From the NCBI GenBank assembly GCA_037783415.1, contig JAZGTN010000085.1, forward strand, positions 4,211,501 through 4,275,500: a stretch of 64,000 nucleotides of DNA. Direction: 5' to 3'. This DNA comes from Leptasterias polaris (taxonomy: Eukaryota; Echinodermata; Asteroidea; Forcipulatida; Asteriidae). Position numbers and translations under genes: made by a program. Below the pieces are notes generated by a model that worked only from the letters and a program-made list of their open reading frames with translations, ran no database searches and was not told the origin of the DNA. This document shows positions 35,432 to 48,610 of this stretch, piece after piece (the first letter of the stretch is position 1; every line of letters begins with the position of its first letter).

Positions 35432-35774
35432 AGGGTGTGTACAACATTGGTAAGATTGAAAATATAAATGTTCACAGATTTGCACATAACTTACATGGTA
35501 TAAAGATGGCCATGGTGGAAAACTTCCCTTGAAATAGTTTTGCTTGAAATGCCATAGTTTTTAGGAAATGAGTAAAACAAAAGTCTTTATCCTGCAGGAT
35601 AAAATCAGATGTTTGAAAAAAGTGAAAACATATAATGGGGTTGTTCACTGTTTTCTCATGACTCCAAGGACCTATTGAGCTTAAACTTTCACAGGTTTGT
35701 TATTTCATGTATTTGTTGGGTCACATCAAGTGTGGATACAGGTCTTTGGCAATTACCAATGTTGTACACACCCT
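35432..35774 (-). mobile_element. TTAA-flanked MITE, family B, reversed copy
   Basis: TTAA at 35428-35431 and 35775-35778. Both ends read AGGGTGTGTACAACATTGG inward, with the match continuing through TAA: a perfect terminal inverted repeat of about 22 bp. It lies 400 bp from the copy at 34672, in the opposite orientation. Confidence 0.87.
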
Positions 35775-35799
35775 TTAATATAGATTCAACAGTGACCGT

Positions 35800-38700
35800 A
35801 TTCAGATCTGCAGCAGTATCACCTGGTACAAAGTATAAACCGACATATCATTTGAGCGAGTGTGTGTGTACCGTAAAGTATTACAAAGCATGATATATCG
35901 ATGTTGTTCGGTTTAGACCAGACACGATTTGGCTGTTTGTCTTCCTGAGTAAAGATTTGAGTGTTTAATTTCGTGTTAACTGGAAGGGGTCAAAACAAAT
36001 ATTAGCGCACATCGTAAGCCAACAGTCTTTGAATAATAAATTGAAATACAATCAGTGTGCCATGGGGGAGAGGTAGCTTTTCGATAACAATGATGAGGAA
36101 GTATTTCTTCCCCTTTTTGTATGTCTCTTCTTGTTTCATTTTGTTAGCCCTAAATGGTACGTGTACAGGAGAGGCATCTGATTGATATACTGGCATGTTG
36201 TTAATCAGTATCCACCCAAGTCTTGTTGGCTTTAATCCTGTTATGTTGTAAAGGTCTTGCTCCACATTGCGTGAGGTGGGTATACCCCGGGAAAATTAAT
36301 CAAATCCTTTGCTGAAGATGCCAGATACTTGTTTTGGTTTTAATTGGTGATGAGTAGTGATTAACAAAACCAACAAAAAACACACACACCAAAAACAAAA
36401 CCACAAACAATAGTTTTCCTGAATTACAATTAGCGGAACATGCCATCCGCCACTTTTGTGAAATCAAAATTTTGTTCTATAGTGTACCGTGTTCAATCAG
36501 TGAAATTACACAAAAACCAACAAAAAATTAAGGTGTATGTGAATCATAAAAAAAATACATTTCAAGCCCGTATCCGTTAAAAAGGAAAATAAGAGTATGT
36601 CACATTCGATCGTGGTCCAACATAATTCGTAATTTTAAAAACTCACACAACGTTGATGAAGTAAACCAATGTTAGGCTTTAGGTTGTATAATGTATGGGA
36701 GACCAAGGGACTGCGTCGAAATGTCATTCAAAATTTCGACTCCGAATTTAGTCCCCCCCCCAAAAAAATAAATAAATACGTGGTTAGAAATAAACTGGAT
36801 CCGTATATGGATCAGCACAATCCGGAATCAGGCAGGACCCGGAACCCATGTTAAACTGTACCACCACGAGGTGAGCTAGATTCAAAATCCGAGTCTACCA
36901 AGACGATGCCTTGCATATACAACGCCATTGCTGAGTCAAAGAGCGGGAAAATGCACCGTGTATACTTTGTGAGGCTTGTCATGTTGCTTAGAAGCTGAAT
37001 AATTGCGAAGGATGCGGCTACAAAGTGTTCGCGCCGGAAACATGCAATGGCGCCTTTGTCAGCCAGCCATATCGAATCATGACACGGATCACAGCCGAAT
37101 ATCGAAATTGTGTGATTTTTCGGTTGCGGACTGCCCGGAGAAAAACTCTCGTGGCATATAGGAGAGAACCAACGCACAACTGTACTCACACATGGCCCTA
37201 GCCAGGAATCGAACCAGGTCCACAGTGGCTAGAGGCGAGCGCTTTACGCACTAGCCGCTCGTGCCGCCAACAGGTCGGGTTAGTGTGAAGTCAATCATAC
37301 GTGCCAAAAGGAAAGCTTCCATTTACCTCATTGAGGTCGCTGGTGTTTGGTTTTTTTGCTCTTGGCGTCAACTGCAATGGCTCTATTCCCGGCTTAGTAG
37401 GGCCAAACTTGGAAGTCTGGTCACAGTCAACTCAACTCAACTCATGTAATTAGCTGCCGCAAGGTTAATGACGTGCTGCGGAAGTCTTTGCCTCCTTTAG
37501 ACTGGGCTGACGCCGTAGAACACTCTTCAACGTTAATCACATATCCACCTTGGCAAAGATCAGACCAGGATTCACACTACGAGATGGACTGGGTCCCTGG
37601 GTGGGATTCGATCACGAGAGGCTATAAGTTAAACGGGCACTTAGGCGTTTTTTTTTTCTTTTACGACGGTTTTTTTTTCTTTTACGAGAATGCTATTTAA
37701 ACTTGCTCAAAATGTGTTTGTTTATCTGCATTTAAATGTAATTAAGATATTTGTACAATTCTGAATTTGTCAAAAAAATTAGGCCCAAACCTCAAGGCTT
37801 TGAAAACTTAGAAACACTTCTGCCGTTGACGGCGTGCGTCAAAATTACAATAATTTGACGTCATATGTGGGCGTTTGCTTTTATACACCTCCATGCTGCC
37901 ACAAAGCGGCAATACATAACGGAGCCCACACATATGACGTTACACGATTGTAACATATAAGGGCTTTTCGGGAATCTTTTTGAAAAGCACAGGAGAAGGG
38001 TATTCAAAATGATTGTTTTTTTAAACAGTTAAAATCTTTTAATCTTATGAGAGCTGTAATCCCTTAATGGTTGAAAACGTTTAAAATGAATTTCAGCAAA
38101 GATCACTTGTTGCCGTTTTCGTTCAAATCGGTCTTTAAATACATGCGACTACCTTACTTTTGACAGATAGCTGTAATCCATCCAACCTATCTGCGCAATT
38201 ATTGTTGACATTTGTAGTAGACCTTTCAACAATTTTGTTTTGTTTTATTAAACTCATTTTTTCTGCCTCCAGCAGTATAGGGGTAGAACTTTCAGTATTT
38301 TTCTTTGCCCCATTAAAATCGCCCAGACGGCCCTCATGCATTCTGATCCTTTCGTTACGCAACGCCAGGTGCGTTTCTCCGACTCCACTCACGCACGTGT
38401 CTATAAAAGTTGACTGCACACACCCTCTCTCTCTCTCACTTATATCTTTTCGACTCCTGGATGAGGCCACAGTTATAGCCAGCACCAGAGTGTATGTATA
38501 ATAATTGCCACCTAGCGCTCTTATCTTTTAGAGAGGACAATTCAGCACTTGCATTACTTTCTTAGGGCTCTTGTTGCTGTGGTGTGCTGTTTGGCAGTAG
38601 TACTACCTCTATTCTTTGTTTTCACCTGTAGATGATAATGTATTCGTCTGAGACAAGCTATGTGCATCCATGTATGTAGCTCATTCTGATGGCAGCTGCA

Positions 38701-38990
38701 ACAGCAAGTGAGGAAATACCAATTCATATATCTAATTATGTACAACAAAACCGACACATCATCAGTTGCACTTGATGATATAAAACATGCAGTAAATAAA
38801 CACAAGGGGTTAGGATTCACCACATAATAATGCAATCGATTTAATGGTTCTGCGAATACACCCGTTAAGAAATAATCTTCACTCGTATCTTCAGGATTGT
38901 GCACCTGCCGAACGAGTGCGATTAAACTGCGAGAATTTACGAGACGGACTCGAACACGTCGGCATATGTAGTAAATTACAATATTACACG
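35800..38990. other. Gene-free stretch with a SINE head
   Basis: No convincing gene. The only clear item is the tRNA-like sequence at 37190-37270. TC-rich runs occur near 38425. Confidence 0.45.
37190..37270 (-). mobile_element. tRNA-derived SINE head
   Basis: On the minus strand GGCTAGTGCGTAAAGCGC (A-box-like) is followed by the perfect B-box GGTTCGATTCC. The flanks do not pair into an acceptor stem, so it is a SINE rather than a tRNA gene. Confidence 0.6.
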
Positions 38991-39009
38991 GTTTTTCTAC
39001 AACCAGAGC

Positions 39010-39306
39010 CGAAATTCGAGAACTGCTTATTAAGCACAACAAGTAGCTCAGCACAAAACGATTTCGCTTTAGTCTACCAACCTTGATACCATTTCCCATT
39101 TACTGTATTCGACTGATTTCCTGCTTACTTTTGCTTTGCAGAACATTGTCAGCTAAATCTTCTTCTTATGCAGCTCCATGAGATTGGGCTCTGAACTTAA
39201 TTTCAAAAAGTAGGTAAGCACAGAAAAATCATGCTTAGCAGAAATACATTACACTGCTCAACTCGTTATATATAACAAATATGCTAAGCAATTCAGCTTG
39301 ATGAAA
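39010..39306. mobile_element. Two adjacent diverged MITE-like copies (GGGCCC family)
   Basis: 39010-39193 (GCTTATTAAGCACAACAAG ... GCAGCTCCATGAGATTGGGC) and a shorter one at 39196-39306 (TTTCAAAAAGTAGG, GTAAGCAC ... GCTAAGCAATTCAGC) share the text of 16053-16251. Confidence 0.5.
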
Positions 39307-39539
39307 TAAGAAAGCGATTGCCTCAGTAATCAAATGAGAAAAAAGGGACCTCGCAAGGGTAATTCCTCCACCTTTGAATAATACGTGCGTAACTCTATTC
39401 GACCAATAGGCCTTGAGTAGGTTTTCGGGCAACGAGCATGTAGTTCAACTCTCCTTTAGGAGAAGTGTGGGTTCCGAAAAGAAGGGGTTAAAGATTAACA
39501 TGGGGTATTCATAATTATTATCTCGAACACGTTTTGTTA

Positions 39540-39630
39540 AAAACAACAACAAAAACAACAACAAGAACAGCAACAGCAACGTCGACGACGACGACGACGA
39601 CATCAACAACAACACCAACAACAATCATTA
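39540..39630. repeat. AAC/GAC trinucleotide repeat
   Basis: Run of AAC units with a GACGACGACGACGAC block in the middle. Confidence 0.9.
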
Positions 39631-40224
39631 AGACGCCAGCTTGAAAACGCAGTATAACATTGGAAATGTTTTATGAACCACTCATTAAAAATCCGTCAGT
39701 CACTTTGATCCTCGCCAATATATTCTTGTCACTTAATCATTCACAAAACACTTCGCTGCAACTATTATCAGTGTGGGACAAAAATAATATCTGGATCGAT
39801 ATCTGGTCGTGTTTGTCAAACACTTCTCTTAATTGGCATCCACGTTTTCGAGTGTCAGTTTTTCATTATGAAAAACAGTCCGGGAAAGTCTGCGCATGTA
39901 TGCAGCTTGTGCAAACATGAAGCAGTTGTTGACGGTACACACGTACTTGGTTTTTGGTCCTGTCCTAGTAAAAGAACGATCGATTTGTTTCGCGAGGCTC
40001 ATATTAGATAGGGGAAATAGGGGAAGACAAAAGCTCAGCTACATGTAGTTGCCAGGGACATCGGTATGCCTCCAACTGATCTCCTCAACTTAATGAGGGA
40101 GGACCACACTGGGCAAATCTCAACATGATTCCCACCTCGGTCGACTAGAGAGGGAGGGGGATGTTTTTCCAATAGTTGGTCCTTTGTTAAACCCTTGCAT
40201 TTTAATCAGACGTCTTGTTGTTGT

Positions 40225-40480
40225 GATTGTTTTTATGTTTGCTTGTTTGTTTGTTTGTTTGTTTGTTTGTTGGTGTGTTTGTTGGGTTGTTTGTTTGTCT
40301 GTTTGTTTGTTTGTTTTATTTGTATGTTGGGTTGTTTATTTGTTTGTTTGTTTTATTTGTGTGTTCGTTTGTTTGGGTTTTTGTTTGTTTGTTGTATTTG
40401 TTTGTTTGTTTGCTTGTTTGTTGTGTTATTTTTTTTATTTGACTGTTTGTTTGTCTGTTTTTTTGTGTCCTTCTTATCAT
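40225..40480. repeat. GTTT tetranucleotide repeat
   Basis: Imperfect GTTT repeats over about 250 bp; they create spurious Cys/Leu/Phe/Val frames. Confidence 0.92.
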
Positions 40481-40639
40481 CCCACTATATCCTGCTTGTA
40501 TCCTTGCTTGTAAATAATTCAGTAAACAGCCCACGGAAATTGACCTGTCTCGTCATCAAATTTATAAATAAATTGGGATTCTACCTTAGGCCGTGTGTAA
40601 TTAGTGATTACGGCTGTACAGCTGTGGCCGTGGCTTGAA

Positions 40640-42567
40640 TATCAGGTGATTATACGCTGGAGCAATCCCAATTACAACACCCTTTATAGCACTAGCCTCA
40701 GCCGTATCCGCGGACATGGTCTCGAACTGGTAGAAGAAGTTATCCACTCAAAATTAATAGTAAAACAAAAAACAAAATCCAATACATACATGACACGTGG
40801 TGGAAAATGAAGACGTCAGCTTGGCATGTGAAGAACCATTTGCACAATGATGTCTAGACTGTAAACCGTCACGTGCTTTCAAATAGTTTTATAACAGTGT
40901 TTTCAAGGGAACCAGATCAGCTGGTCAATCATATTATAAAATATCTTGCAAGGCAACTGCTTGTCAGCCCCCGTTGTCATGCACACCCTCTGTGTCTAAG
41001 TTCTCTGTCTTTATTATAGCATTAGTCATATCGACTTTGTTGTTCGGCGACAAGGAGTTCAGACCACCACCAAGCCCTTCCTCGTTCATTGTGTGTTACA
41101 ACACGGACTTCCTTCAAGATTATAATCAGACCGTAGAGCTATGTATAGCTCGAAGACCATGTCCGTGTCTGAGACCTTTTCGTAGTTGTGCCAATTGGCT
41201 TTCAGCCGCAACGTTGAAGAATAGCCACTGCCAAAGTTGTTATTTTGGCTGTTTTTAACAGAGGAAAAACAGAGTGGTCGCTTTCAGACAAAGATTTATT
41301 GTTTTAATCTTCCTAATAATAGACTTGTTCGCAATTGTGACGTAGTAACTGACACCATAACTAACGTCACGCTGTCTCCATTAAGCTGATGACTCAAACG
41401 ATTGCCAAAAGCGCACCAAGCTATAGTATCATTGTGGAGTTATGTATGACAGAAATATGGTTTATTATTTGAAAGAAATATATTGTTACCACTAATTGCA
41501 ATATCGCATGGTTTTCTTGGAATTTACAGTTTCTACATATTATTGTCCTAAAACTGATTTAGAACGATGGACACGAACGAGTTTATTTATACACAAACGT
41601 TTGCCAGTTTTTTAGTCAAAAGTAGTGAAAACTTTGCGCGCGTAGCAGATGCACGCATGCCTCACTTATTGACATGTATATTGATGTGCTATCGTCCGTC
41701 ATAAATGACTTTGCCTGAATTGGCCTGTGATCTGCCAAGTTGAGTGGAACAACTCCCGCCCCCCTTCGTGTACTTTTCATAATAAATGAGTTTGTGAAGC
41801 TCTTTAACAGACAACAGTAGAGATTAATGTGAATTATAATCTCATGTGGGCCTATGATTTATTATCATTTGAGTCTATTTAGTTATAATGACACACAATT
41901 AATTCTCATAATACTCCTGTTTGACTCGCTTTGCTCTTGTTGAAAACAATAATTTAAATTGTTGTGTGTGTTTACTGTTAAGCATGGTGTACCTTTGATG
42001 TTGATACCTTCATTGGGATACTAGATAGGTTTCAATCGAGGTATATTCTGTTTTGGGGTAAGGCACAATGCAAAGCATACTCAAACGTCCTGGTAAAGAA
42101 GAATGAAATCACCGTACAAAAATATACTAAGTGGTGCCTTCGCAGCTGATGGTGACAATTAATACCCGCATTGGGGGAAAGGGTTTAAACCAGATAACCC
42201 ATTCTGGGTAGCTTATGTGAAAACAGCTCCGTGTACTGGCATCACCTGCATATTCCTAAGACACCAAACAATTGCACATTCATCGTAAAAACTCAAGTTT
42301 TGTGTGTGCACTTAACCTACAGCTCTCGAATTCATTTAACAATTTTCCCGTTGGTGACTGAGTCTGGACGTCTTTAAGAATAAAAACATTATAATAATTA
42401 TAATATTAATCCGTTAAACAGTTTATATTTTTATCAAATAATAAACCACAAGGGAAATATAAACCACAGTTTATATTTTTGTTAACTTTTGTTTTAAGTA
42501 ATATTAGTCTATGTTTAATTTCGGGAGGCTAGCTGTTTGTTTGTATGCTTGTTGGGGTGTTGTAGTT

Positions 42568-42598
<31 letters not shown>

Positions 42599-43440
42599 GG
42601 TTCTGTAGGTTTTTAAAGTTATCTTTTTAACAGTATTTGACCCCCAGGAGTTTGTAAACAAAGGCATTGGGGTCAGGTAATCAAACTGCTGAACGGCGTG
42701 AAAACTTAACAGATTCTCAGGAAGCCCAGCCCACCTCCTTTTTGTCCGCCGCCTCCTTTTATTTACTATTTACTATTCAGAAAAAAGCAAAACAAAAATA
42801 ATAATAATAAGATCATAAATAAGATTTCTTTGAAGATTTAAAGCCCAGAATGCGGCGCTTTTATTTATGTTTAGTAATTTTGGGGCTTTCTTGCCAAAAT
42901 TTACGCACTTCAGATTTTGTTGATAAAACTGAGTGGCATCTAAAATATGTTGAATCTCCTGAATACAATTTGATAGGCAAAAAATAGCAGCTTTGCCTCA
43001 AGAATTCAAAATTATTATTATTATTTTTTTGCGTTGATATGAGGATGGACTGCACCAAAAATTCAAGTATAGGTGTATGTTACAATAAAGGGGAATGAAA
43101 TGAGAAATGATCAAATTTACTTGTATGTAACTTATGTAAATAATATGAAAAACATTGAGGCCTTTACAATAAGTAAACAAAAAAAATCTCTTAATTAATT
43201 CTATTCGATTTGTTTTATTATAGCAAATAATTACCGTTTTACAACAAAATATATCACATATATAGCTTCGAGCATATCAGAAACAAATTAAATGAAAAAA
43301 CAATTTCGTGTAAATAGTTCAAAATCATTCTTACATCTAAATTAGTGATAAACCAAACCCAATGGCTATAACCTGTACGTACTCGAAAGTACACCCCAAA
43401 AATGTTACCAACATGTGAATGAAAATTCAGGGTTAACTGT
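40640..43440. other. Gene-free stretch
   Basis: No supported gene. Contains a TG-repeat followed by G19 at 42582-42600 and otherwise AT-rich unique-looking sequence. Confidence 0.45.
42582..42600. repeat. G19 tract after a TG repeat
   Basis: Pure G run adjoining (TG)n. Confidence 0.9.
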
Positions 43441-43443
43441 ACA

Positions 43444-43619
43444 ATAGCCCTAATGCATTGACGTCACCAAGCCGCCATCTTAGAGGTAAACTGATGATGA
43501 AACAATGGAAACGCGCTGATTTTGTACGCGCGGCGCACAGGATTGGCCATTGAACATCTTCCTTTTGACCTCTAGGTGAGGGCGCCCTACTCAAATGACG
43601 TCATATGCATAAGGTCTAT
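43444..43619 (+). mobile_element. MITE with TGACGTCA ends, family A, copy 3
   Basis: 176 bp, same orientation as 13476-13650 and nearly the same sequence; the left end has mutated (ATAGCCCTAATGCATTGACG). It keeps both TGACGTCA sites and GCCGCCATCTT. Confidence 0.87.
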
Positions 43620-44040
43620 AGGCCTATTTTGGTTATTTTTTCGTCTTCTTCTTTTAATCATCTTTAAATTTCTTTGAAAAGTGGACAATTTATTTTTTTA
43701 CAAAATGTATCCTTTTGTTGTTGGAATTTGAGAGTACCTGAAACACACTGGTGTGAAAAAATAATAATCAACTCAAAATATTATCAGTAAATCTGCATAT
43801 CCATTCACGTGTTGAAACACGTTTGGGAGGTTTCAGGTACTTACAACAAACTACAAACATTAATTTGGAAAAACTGCTTAAGTGATGAATACAAACTTAC
43901 TTTTTTTGTAAAAAAAAAGTTTCACATTGGTCTATAACATGGATACAATTGTCTCTAAGTCATGTTTTGCGTACCTATCAAAAAACCAATTTTTTAAAGT
44001 TGTTGAGACATCTTTTATAGTAAAGTTGTAATATAAAGAT

Positions 44041-44215
44041 GGGCAACCGAAGCGCACACAAGATTGCTTAACATACAAAAAGCTTGCTTAAAAATACAGG
44101 TAACCAGCCAAGTTGTCACGTAGTGCATATGCATTATGACTGGTTCCTAATATGCCTTGCAAGCAGCTAAATAATTATGTTAAGCAATTTTCAGCAGCTT
44201 TGAGATATGCCAATT
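44041..44215. mobile_element. MITE-like repeat, GGGCCC family, diverged
   Basis: ATGGGCAACCGAAGCGCACA ... TGACTGGTTCCTAATATGCC ... GCAGCTTTGAGATATGCC; the central GTAACCAGCCAA and GACTGGT blocks match 16053-16251. Confidence 0.5.
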
Positions 44216-44701
44216 ATAAACTCTTTGAGGTTTAGTAATTTTGCATATTGGGTTGTTACCATTAATTAACAATTCTTTAGAAGAAAACAATTTTGTATAC
44301 TAACAAGCATGAAAGAGCTAGTTAATATAACTAGTGTATACAACCAAACCTTAAACCAAACTTGGGAATTATATTGCAATAATAATAGTGGCTTCTTATA
44401 CAGCGCTCATATCCGTCACTCAGTGACGCTCAAGGCGCTTCAACATTCAGTATTTTCCTGCAAGGTATGTGGAGCTAGGTTTTTGAAGTATGAGACCTAT
44501 TCCTTTACATAGCACCATGTAATGGTTTACAAGGTGCTGTGGGGCAATATGCAGCCGATCGAACCAGGATCACCGAGGCGAACCCCTTCTCTTTACGATA
44601 AGTTCACTTGGTTCTTTCACGTGAATTACACAACACACGGGAACAACGGCTTTACGTCCCATCCGAAGGACCCAGCAATATTGGTCAAGTGTCTTGCTTA
44701 A

Positions 44702-45050
44702 AGGCATTGTACACTTTTGGTAACAGCTCAAAATCAGTGTCCACATTTTGTGTGATTCAACATATGCATGAACAAACAAACCTGTGAAAGTTTGAGCTCA
44801 ATTGAGCTCATCGAGGTCACGAGAAAATAGTGAAAAGAGACCTTATGTGTTTTCTGTTTTTCAAACATCGAGTTTATTATCACGCGTGATAAAAACTATT
44901 GTTTTACTCATTTCTCAGAAACGATAGCATTTTAGGCAGAAATATTTTAAGGAACCCTTTCTACCATTACTTACTTTAAATCATGTAAGTTATGTGTGAA
45001 TCTGTGAACATTTGTGTTTCTCGATCTTACCAATAGTGTACATCGGGCCT
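44702..45050 (+). mobile_element. TTAA-flanked MITE, family B, first of a tandem pair
   Basis: TTAA at 44698-44701 and 45051-45054; ends AGGCATTGTACACTTTTGG and, reversed, AGGCCCGATGTACACTATTGG. The same internal body as 45055-45412. Confidence 0.87.
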
Positions 45051-45054
45051 TTAA

Positions 45055-45412
45055 AGGTATTATACAGGATTGGCAGAGCTGACAAAATAATCACAGACAG
45101 TGTTCATGTTTTGTGTAATCAACCACATACATGAAATAACAAACCTGTGAAAATTTGAGCTCAATTGGTCATCGAGGTTACGAGAAAATAGTGAAAAGAG
45201 ACCTTATGTGTTTTCTGTTTTTCAAACATCGAGTTTATTATCGCGCGCGATAAAAACTATTGTTTTACTCATTTCTCAGAAACGATAGCATTTTAGGCAG
45301 AAATATTTTAAGGAACCCTTTCTACCATTACTTACTTTAAATCATGTAAGTTATGTGTGAATCTGTGAACATTTGTGTTTCTCCATCTTACCAATAGTGT
45401 ACATCGGGGCCT
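45055..45412 (+). mobile_element. TTAA-flanked MITE, family B, second of a tandem pair
   Basis: Starts straight after the TTAA shared with the first copy and ends before TTAATTAA at 45413-45420. Almost identical to 34672-35028, including the left 60 bp that differ from its neighbour. Confidence 0.87.
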
Positions 45413-45505
45413 TTAATTAAGGACTCACGACCGGGACTCGAACCCACACTCTGCTAATCAAACACCCCAGAGATCCAGTGCTCTTATCCGCTTGGCAACG
45501 GAACG

Positions 45506-48020
45506 TCATGTTTCTTGCTTAATTATTTGCACATTTCTTGAATTATTCCTTCTATCTTTAATATTTTGTCATGTTTTAGTATTGTTTTTGTAGCTGTGTG
45601 CACAGGGAGAAAATAGCATATGGAAAATAACCATAATGTGCCACCCTCATGGAAAGAACGAACTCATCAAGCGCACCAGCGAGATGAAGGTCTAGGCCAA
45701 TTCACCAAATCAAGGCGCACAGAGCACAGTAGAAAGCTCACCTAAACGTTCTGTGGCATTTCAAATGCGAATTGCAATCTCGTCATTACATTATTCAAGA
45801 GGTTGTCTATTGTTACGAGCTAAAACGCATTCAGTAACTGCAAATGTAATTCTTCCCTTCGAGGACATACATCTGGGATAGAAATTACAGAATTGTACGA
45901 TGTGCAAATAGAGAGCTGTGCAAATTTAACGAAATGAATATTCTGGCGACAAGTAAAGACTTGATTTGCAAAAACAGAAAGGGGTCTTCTGAAAAACAAA
46001 TAACTGACCCTTATATAAATAAGAACTATTCCAATCAGTTTTTAGTTAAGGGCCTAACGATTTCTCCTTAAAAAGCTGTGTCATAGGAACAGAAAACCTT
46101 AATTATAAATCAATTCATTGTATACTTCAAGTTCATTGTCGTCCGTTATAGTTTTAACTCCGAGTTAAACCTTTAAAAGAACTTGAAAATAATTGAGCTA
46201 TAATATAACTTTTTTGTGATAATATCTAACAAAATTACCGGTTTGATGAAAATCTATATTAAACTTTGTATCTGTTTTTTTCCAAACATATACAAACGAG
46301 TAACAAATTGTCCACAAAATGTGTCCACAAATCGTTGTTTGGTTTTCCAAATATATATCTCAATCATGAACAGTTTATTTAAATAGTTACCAATTTAATT
46401 GGATTCTGTTCTTGAACAGTAATGATCTTGCTACGATTTTCATTAAAAACTTATGTTTACTTCTTTACTCTTTGGCGTTATGTTGTATAAAACACACACC
46501 GGTGACGCTTAAGAAAAACATCAAAATGTTAAAATTTAAATAAACACAAACTGCACTTGATTTTGAAATACAAATATTAATGCCGATAATTCTTAGTTTC
46601 TTCGGGTACCTTGTTCAATCTTGCTCTATAAACGCGAGTTAATCGAAAATGTAAAACGTTTTCACAGCGTCCATTCTCCTGCAATTTAACCTTTACATAT
46701 TTTAACGGCACTTTGTCCCATTATAGTGATTACAAATTAAAAACAAGTGCTAGGCCTACGTCTACAGTTTAATGTTAAATGTTACATCCACAAAACGAAA
46801 ATCATTTGTGAGTAAATAATTGTTTAGGACCACCACTTTCCTTTAGAGGTAACCATCTTTGTTTTGTTCCCTTTTCATGTCGGATAAAACATGTGCACGA
46901 TAAAAAGGCACCAGACTTCCAGCCTCGGGTTGATGAGATCGATTATAACGGCAGCTGATGACGTACGGTATGATATTAAGACGGACCTGTTGATGGTTAA
47001 AAATACCGGCAAAAACTTTCACCTTTTCCCGAATTTCTGTCACATAGAAAGAGTATTCAACCGCTCTTTGCAAATACCAACATAGCTGTAATTCCATGAG
47101 ATTTAAACTAACTGCTTTATATAGAGATAAAGATTTTGTTTGAGGAATCAATCAGAGATGGACAATCTTAGCTTATGGGTTTTGAGGCATTGTGTGGTGA
47201 GGTATACACGTATGTTCGGTTTGCGGTTCTCCTCGGCGGCATGCAGTAGATTTAAGCAATACAAGTTCTCAAACAGGCAATCTACAGTTTGCTTTGTAGA
47301 TAACTGCGGAGCAGATTTCGGAATTCGGGAGACTACCAATTTCTGAAAAAGACTGACATGTTTACTAAAGTACGACCCGAGGAAGATCGAAAATCACCGA
47401 ACTCTTTTTAGAACTAAAACAGCATAGCTGTATAGACACAATGATGTTAACCGCAAACAGAATGTACATTGACCATCAGCTTGCATTGGCCTTAAATTTC
47501 TGGCTCCCTGTATTGACGACAGATTAATATTTTTACACCGTTTTCTCGGATGATTGTTTTCAAACAGATTGCATTTTTCCTTTGTTTATTATGTGAATAG
47601 TCAATATGGTTACTATCGGTCTACTGCATATTTGTTTCTACAAAGCAAACATTTTAAGAGAAGGCAATCATGTTTTCCACCATTGCCAAATTTGCACATT
47701 TTAACCCCTGCCATAGAAATACTGTTTTGAATTTATACGTGGACATTTAAAAAAAAATATGTACACAACCTCTAGCGTTTAATTTCTGCTCAATAAGCCC
47801 AATAGTTCCGTGATTGTCCCTTTACGTTTTAAAACACAACTTTAAAATAGAATTTCAAATTAACCGAAAATCAGAAATTTAGAAAACATGTGCTCGTTGT
47901 GGTAATTTATCTGGCTATATTAGACTCAATTTATGTGTAGGTTGAACCATGATTATGGGGCACTTTATTACAAGTTATTGTGATTGTGTTTTAGACAACA
48001 ATGTTACCCTTGTTTTTAAT
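45506..48020. other. Gene-free stretch
   Basis: AT-rich sequence; I see no supported gene, RNA or repeat family here. Confidence 0.45.
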
Positions 48021-48041
48021 GGGGGGGGGGGGGGGGGGGGG
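48021..48041. repeat. G21 tract
   Basis: Pure G run, a few bases before a family C MITE copy. Confidence 0.9.
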
Positions 48042-48048
48042 CGTTTAA

Positions 48049-48358
48049 GGCATGGTATAATTTTGCTTTAAATAACCAATGTGTGTGTGCAAATTCGAAG
48101 TTACACAAAAGTAATAAATGAAAAAAACCAAAATGGTTACATGGAGTTATGTGCTTTCAGATTTCTTAGAAGGGCTTCATGCCTGAAGCCTTTCTCAGAT
48201 TCAAATTGATGGGTGAAAAAATTCCCTGTTTCTCGAAAGACTACTTCAAAAGGGGAGGACTGTGTTGCATAATATCAACAACTCTCCAGTGCTCTTACCA
48301 AGTAAGTTTTCATGGCCATTAATTCGTTGACTAATTACCAAATTGTAATCCAGGTTAC
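48049..48358. mobile_element. TTAA-type MITE, family C, diverged
   Basis: Starts after TTAA at 48045-48048 with GGCATGGTATAATTTTG. It shares GGGCTTCATGCCTGAAGCCTT, TCTCAGATTCAA and CTCCAGTGCTCTTACCAAGT with 5285-5674. The right end is diverged. Confidence 0.65.
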
Positions 48359-48427
48359 ATAATAGTACGCAGAGCACAGCCATAATTAAAAATGGTCTGT
48401 ATGACAAAATCACAACAACATCATTCC

Positions 48428-48443
48428 GGGGGGGGGGGGGGGG
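48428..48443. repeat. G16 tract
   Basis: Pure G run. Confidence 0.9.
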
Positions 48444-48610
48444 CAAATTGTGTAACGTTTGTTACAGACTAGTACTAATAATACAATAAATACTGTTCTG
48501 TGTACCATACAGAATCGCTTCCGTATGCAATTCTGGACATAACCAGTCAACTGGGTAATTTGGGGGAGAATAGCACACATACCATAGTCAGTACTGTTCT
48601 GTAAACCACA

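Larger units (their letters stand above)
44470..45505 (-). mobile_element. tRNA-derived SINE interrupted by two MITEs
   Basis: On the minus strand the head (45,505 to 45,418) has GCCAAGCGGATAAGAGC (A-box-like) and the perfect B-box GGTTCGAGTCC (45434-45444). The body resumes at 44,697 with AAGCAAGACACTTGACC, CCTTCGGATGGGACGTAAAG and CACAGCACCTTGTAAACC. Between them sit two TTAA-flanked MITEs. Removing them rejoins CTTAAGCAAGACACTTG directly to the head, as in uninterrupted marine SINEs of this type. Confidence 0.75.

Noticed and set aside
36851..37189. 112-codon minus-strand frame
   Set aside because: It adjoins a SINE head and appears to be repeat-derived; no known domain.
38554..39099. 181-codon minus-strand frame starting with ATG
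   Set aside because: Its first part lies in the GGCCC-family MITE-like repeat at 39010-39193 and the rest resembles no protein family.
40184..40638. Plus-strand open frames rich in CLFV repeats, up to 147 codons
   Set aside because: They read through a GTTT microsatellite in several frames; composition explains them.
40974..41258. 94-codon Cys-rich frame with a hydrophobic start, resembling a secreted peptide
   Set aside because: No ATG exists in the frame before the Cys residues and no clear acceptor supports it as an exon.
45418..45505. tRNA-like sequence with good A and B boxes
   Set aside because: The ends do not form an acceptor stem and typical SINE body sequence follows; it is a SINE head.
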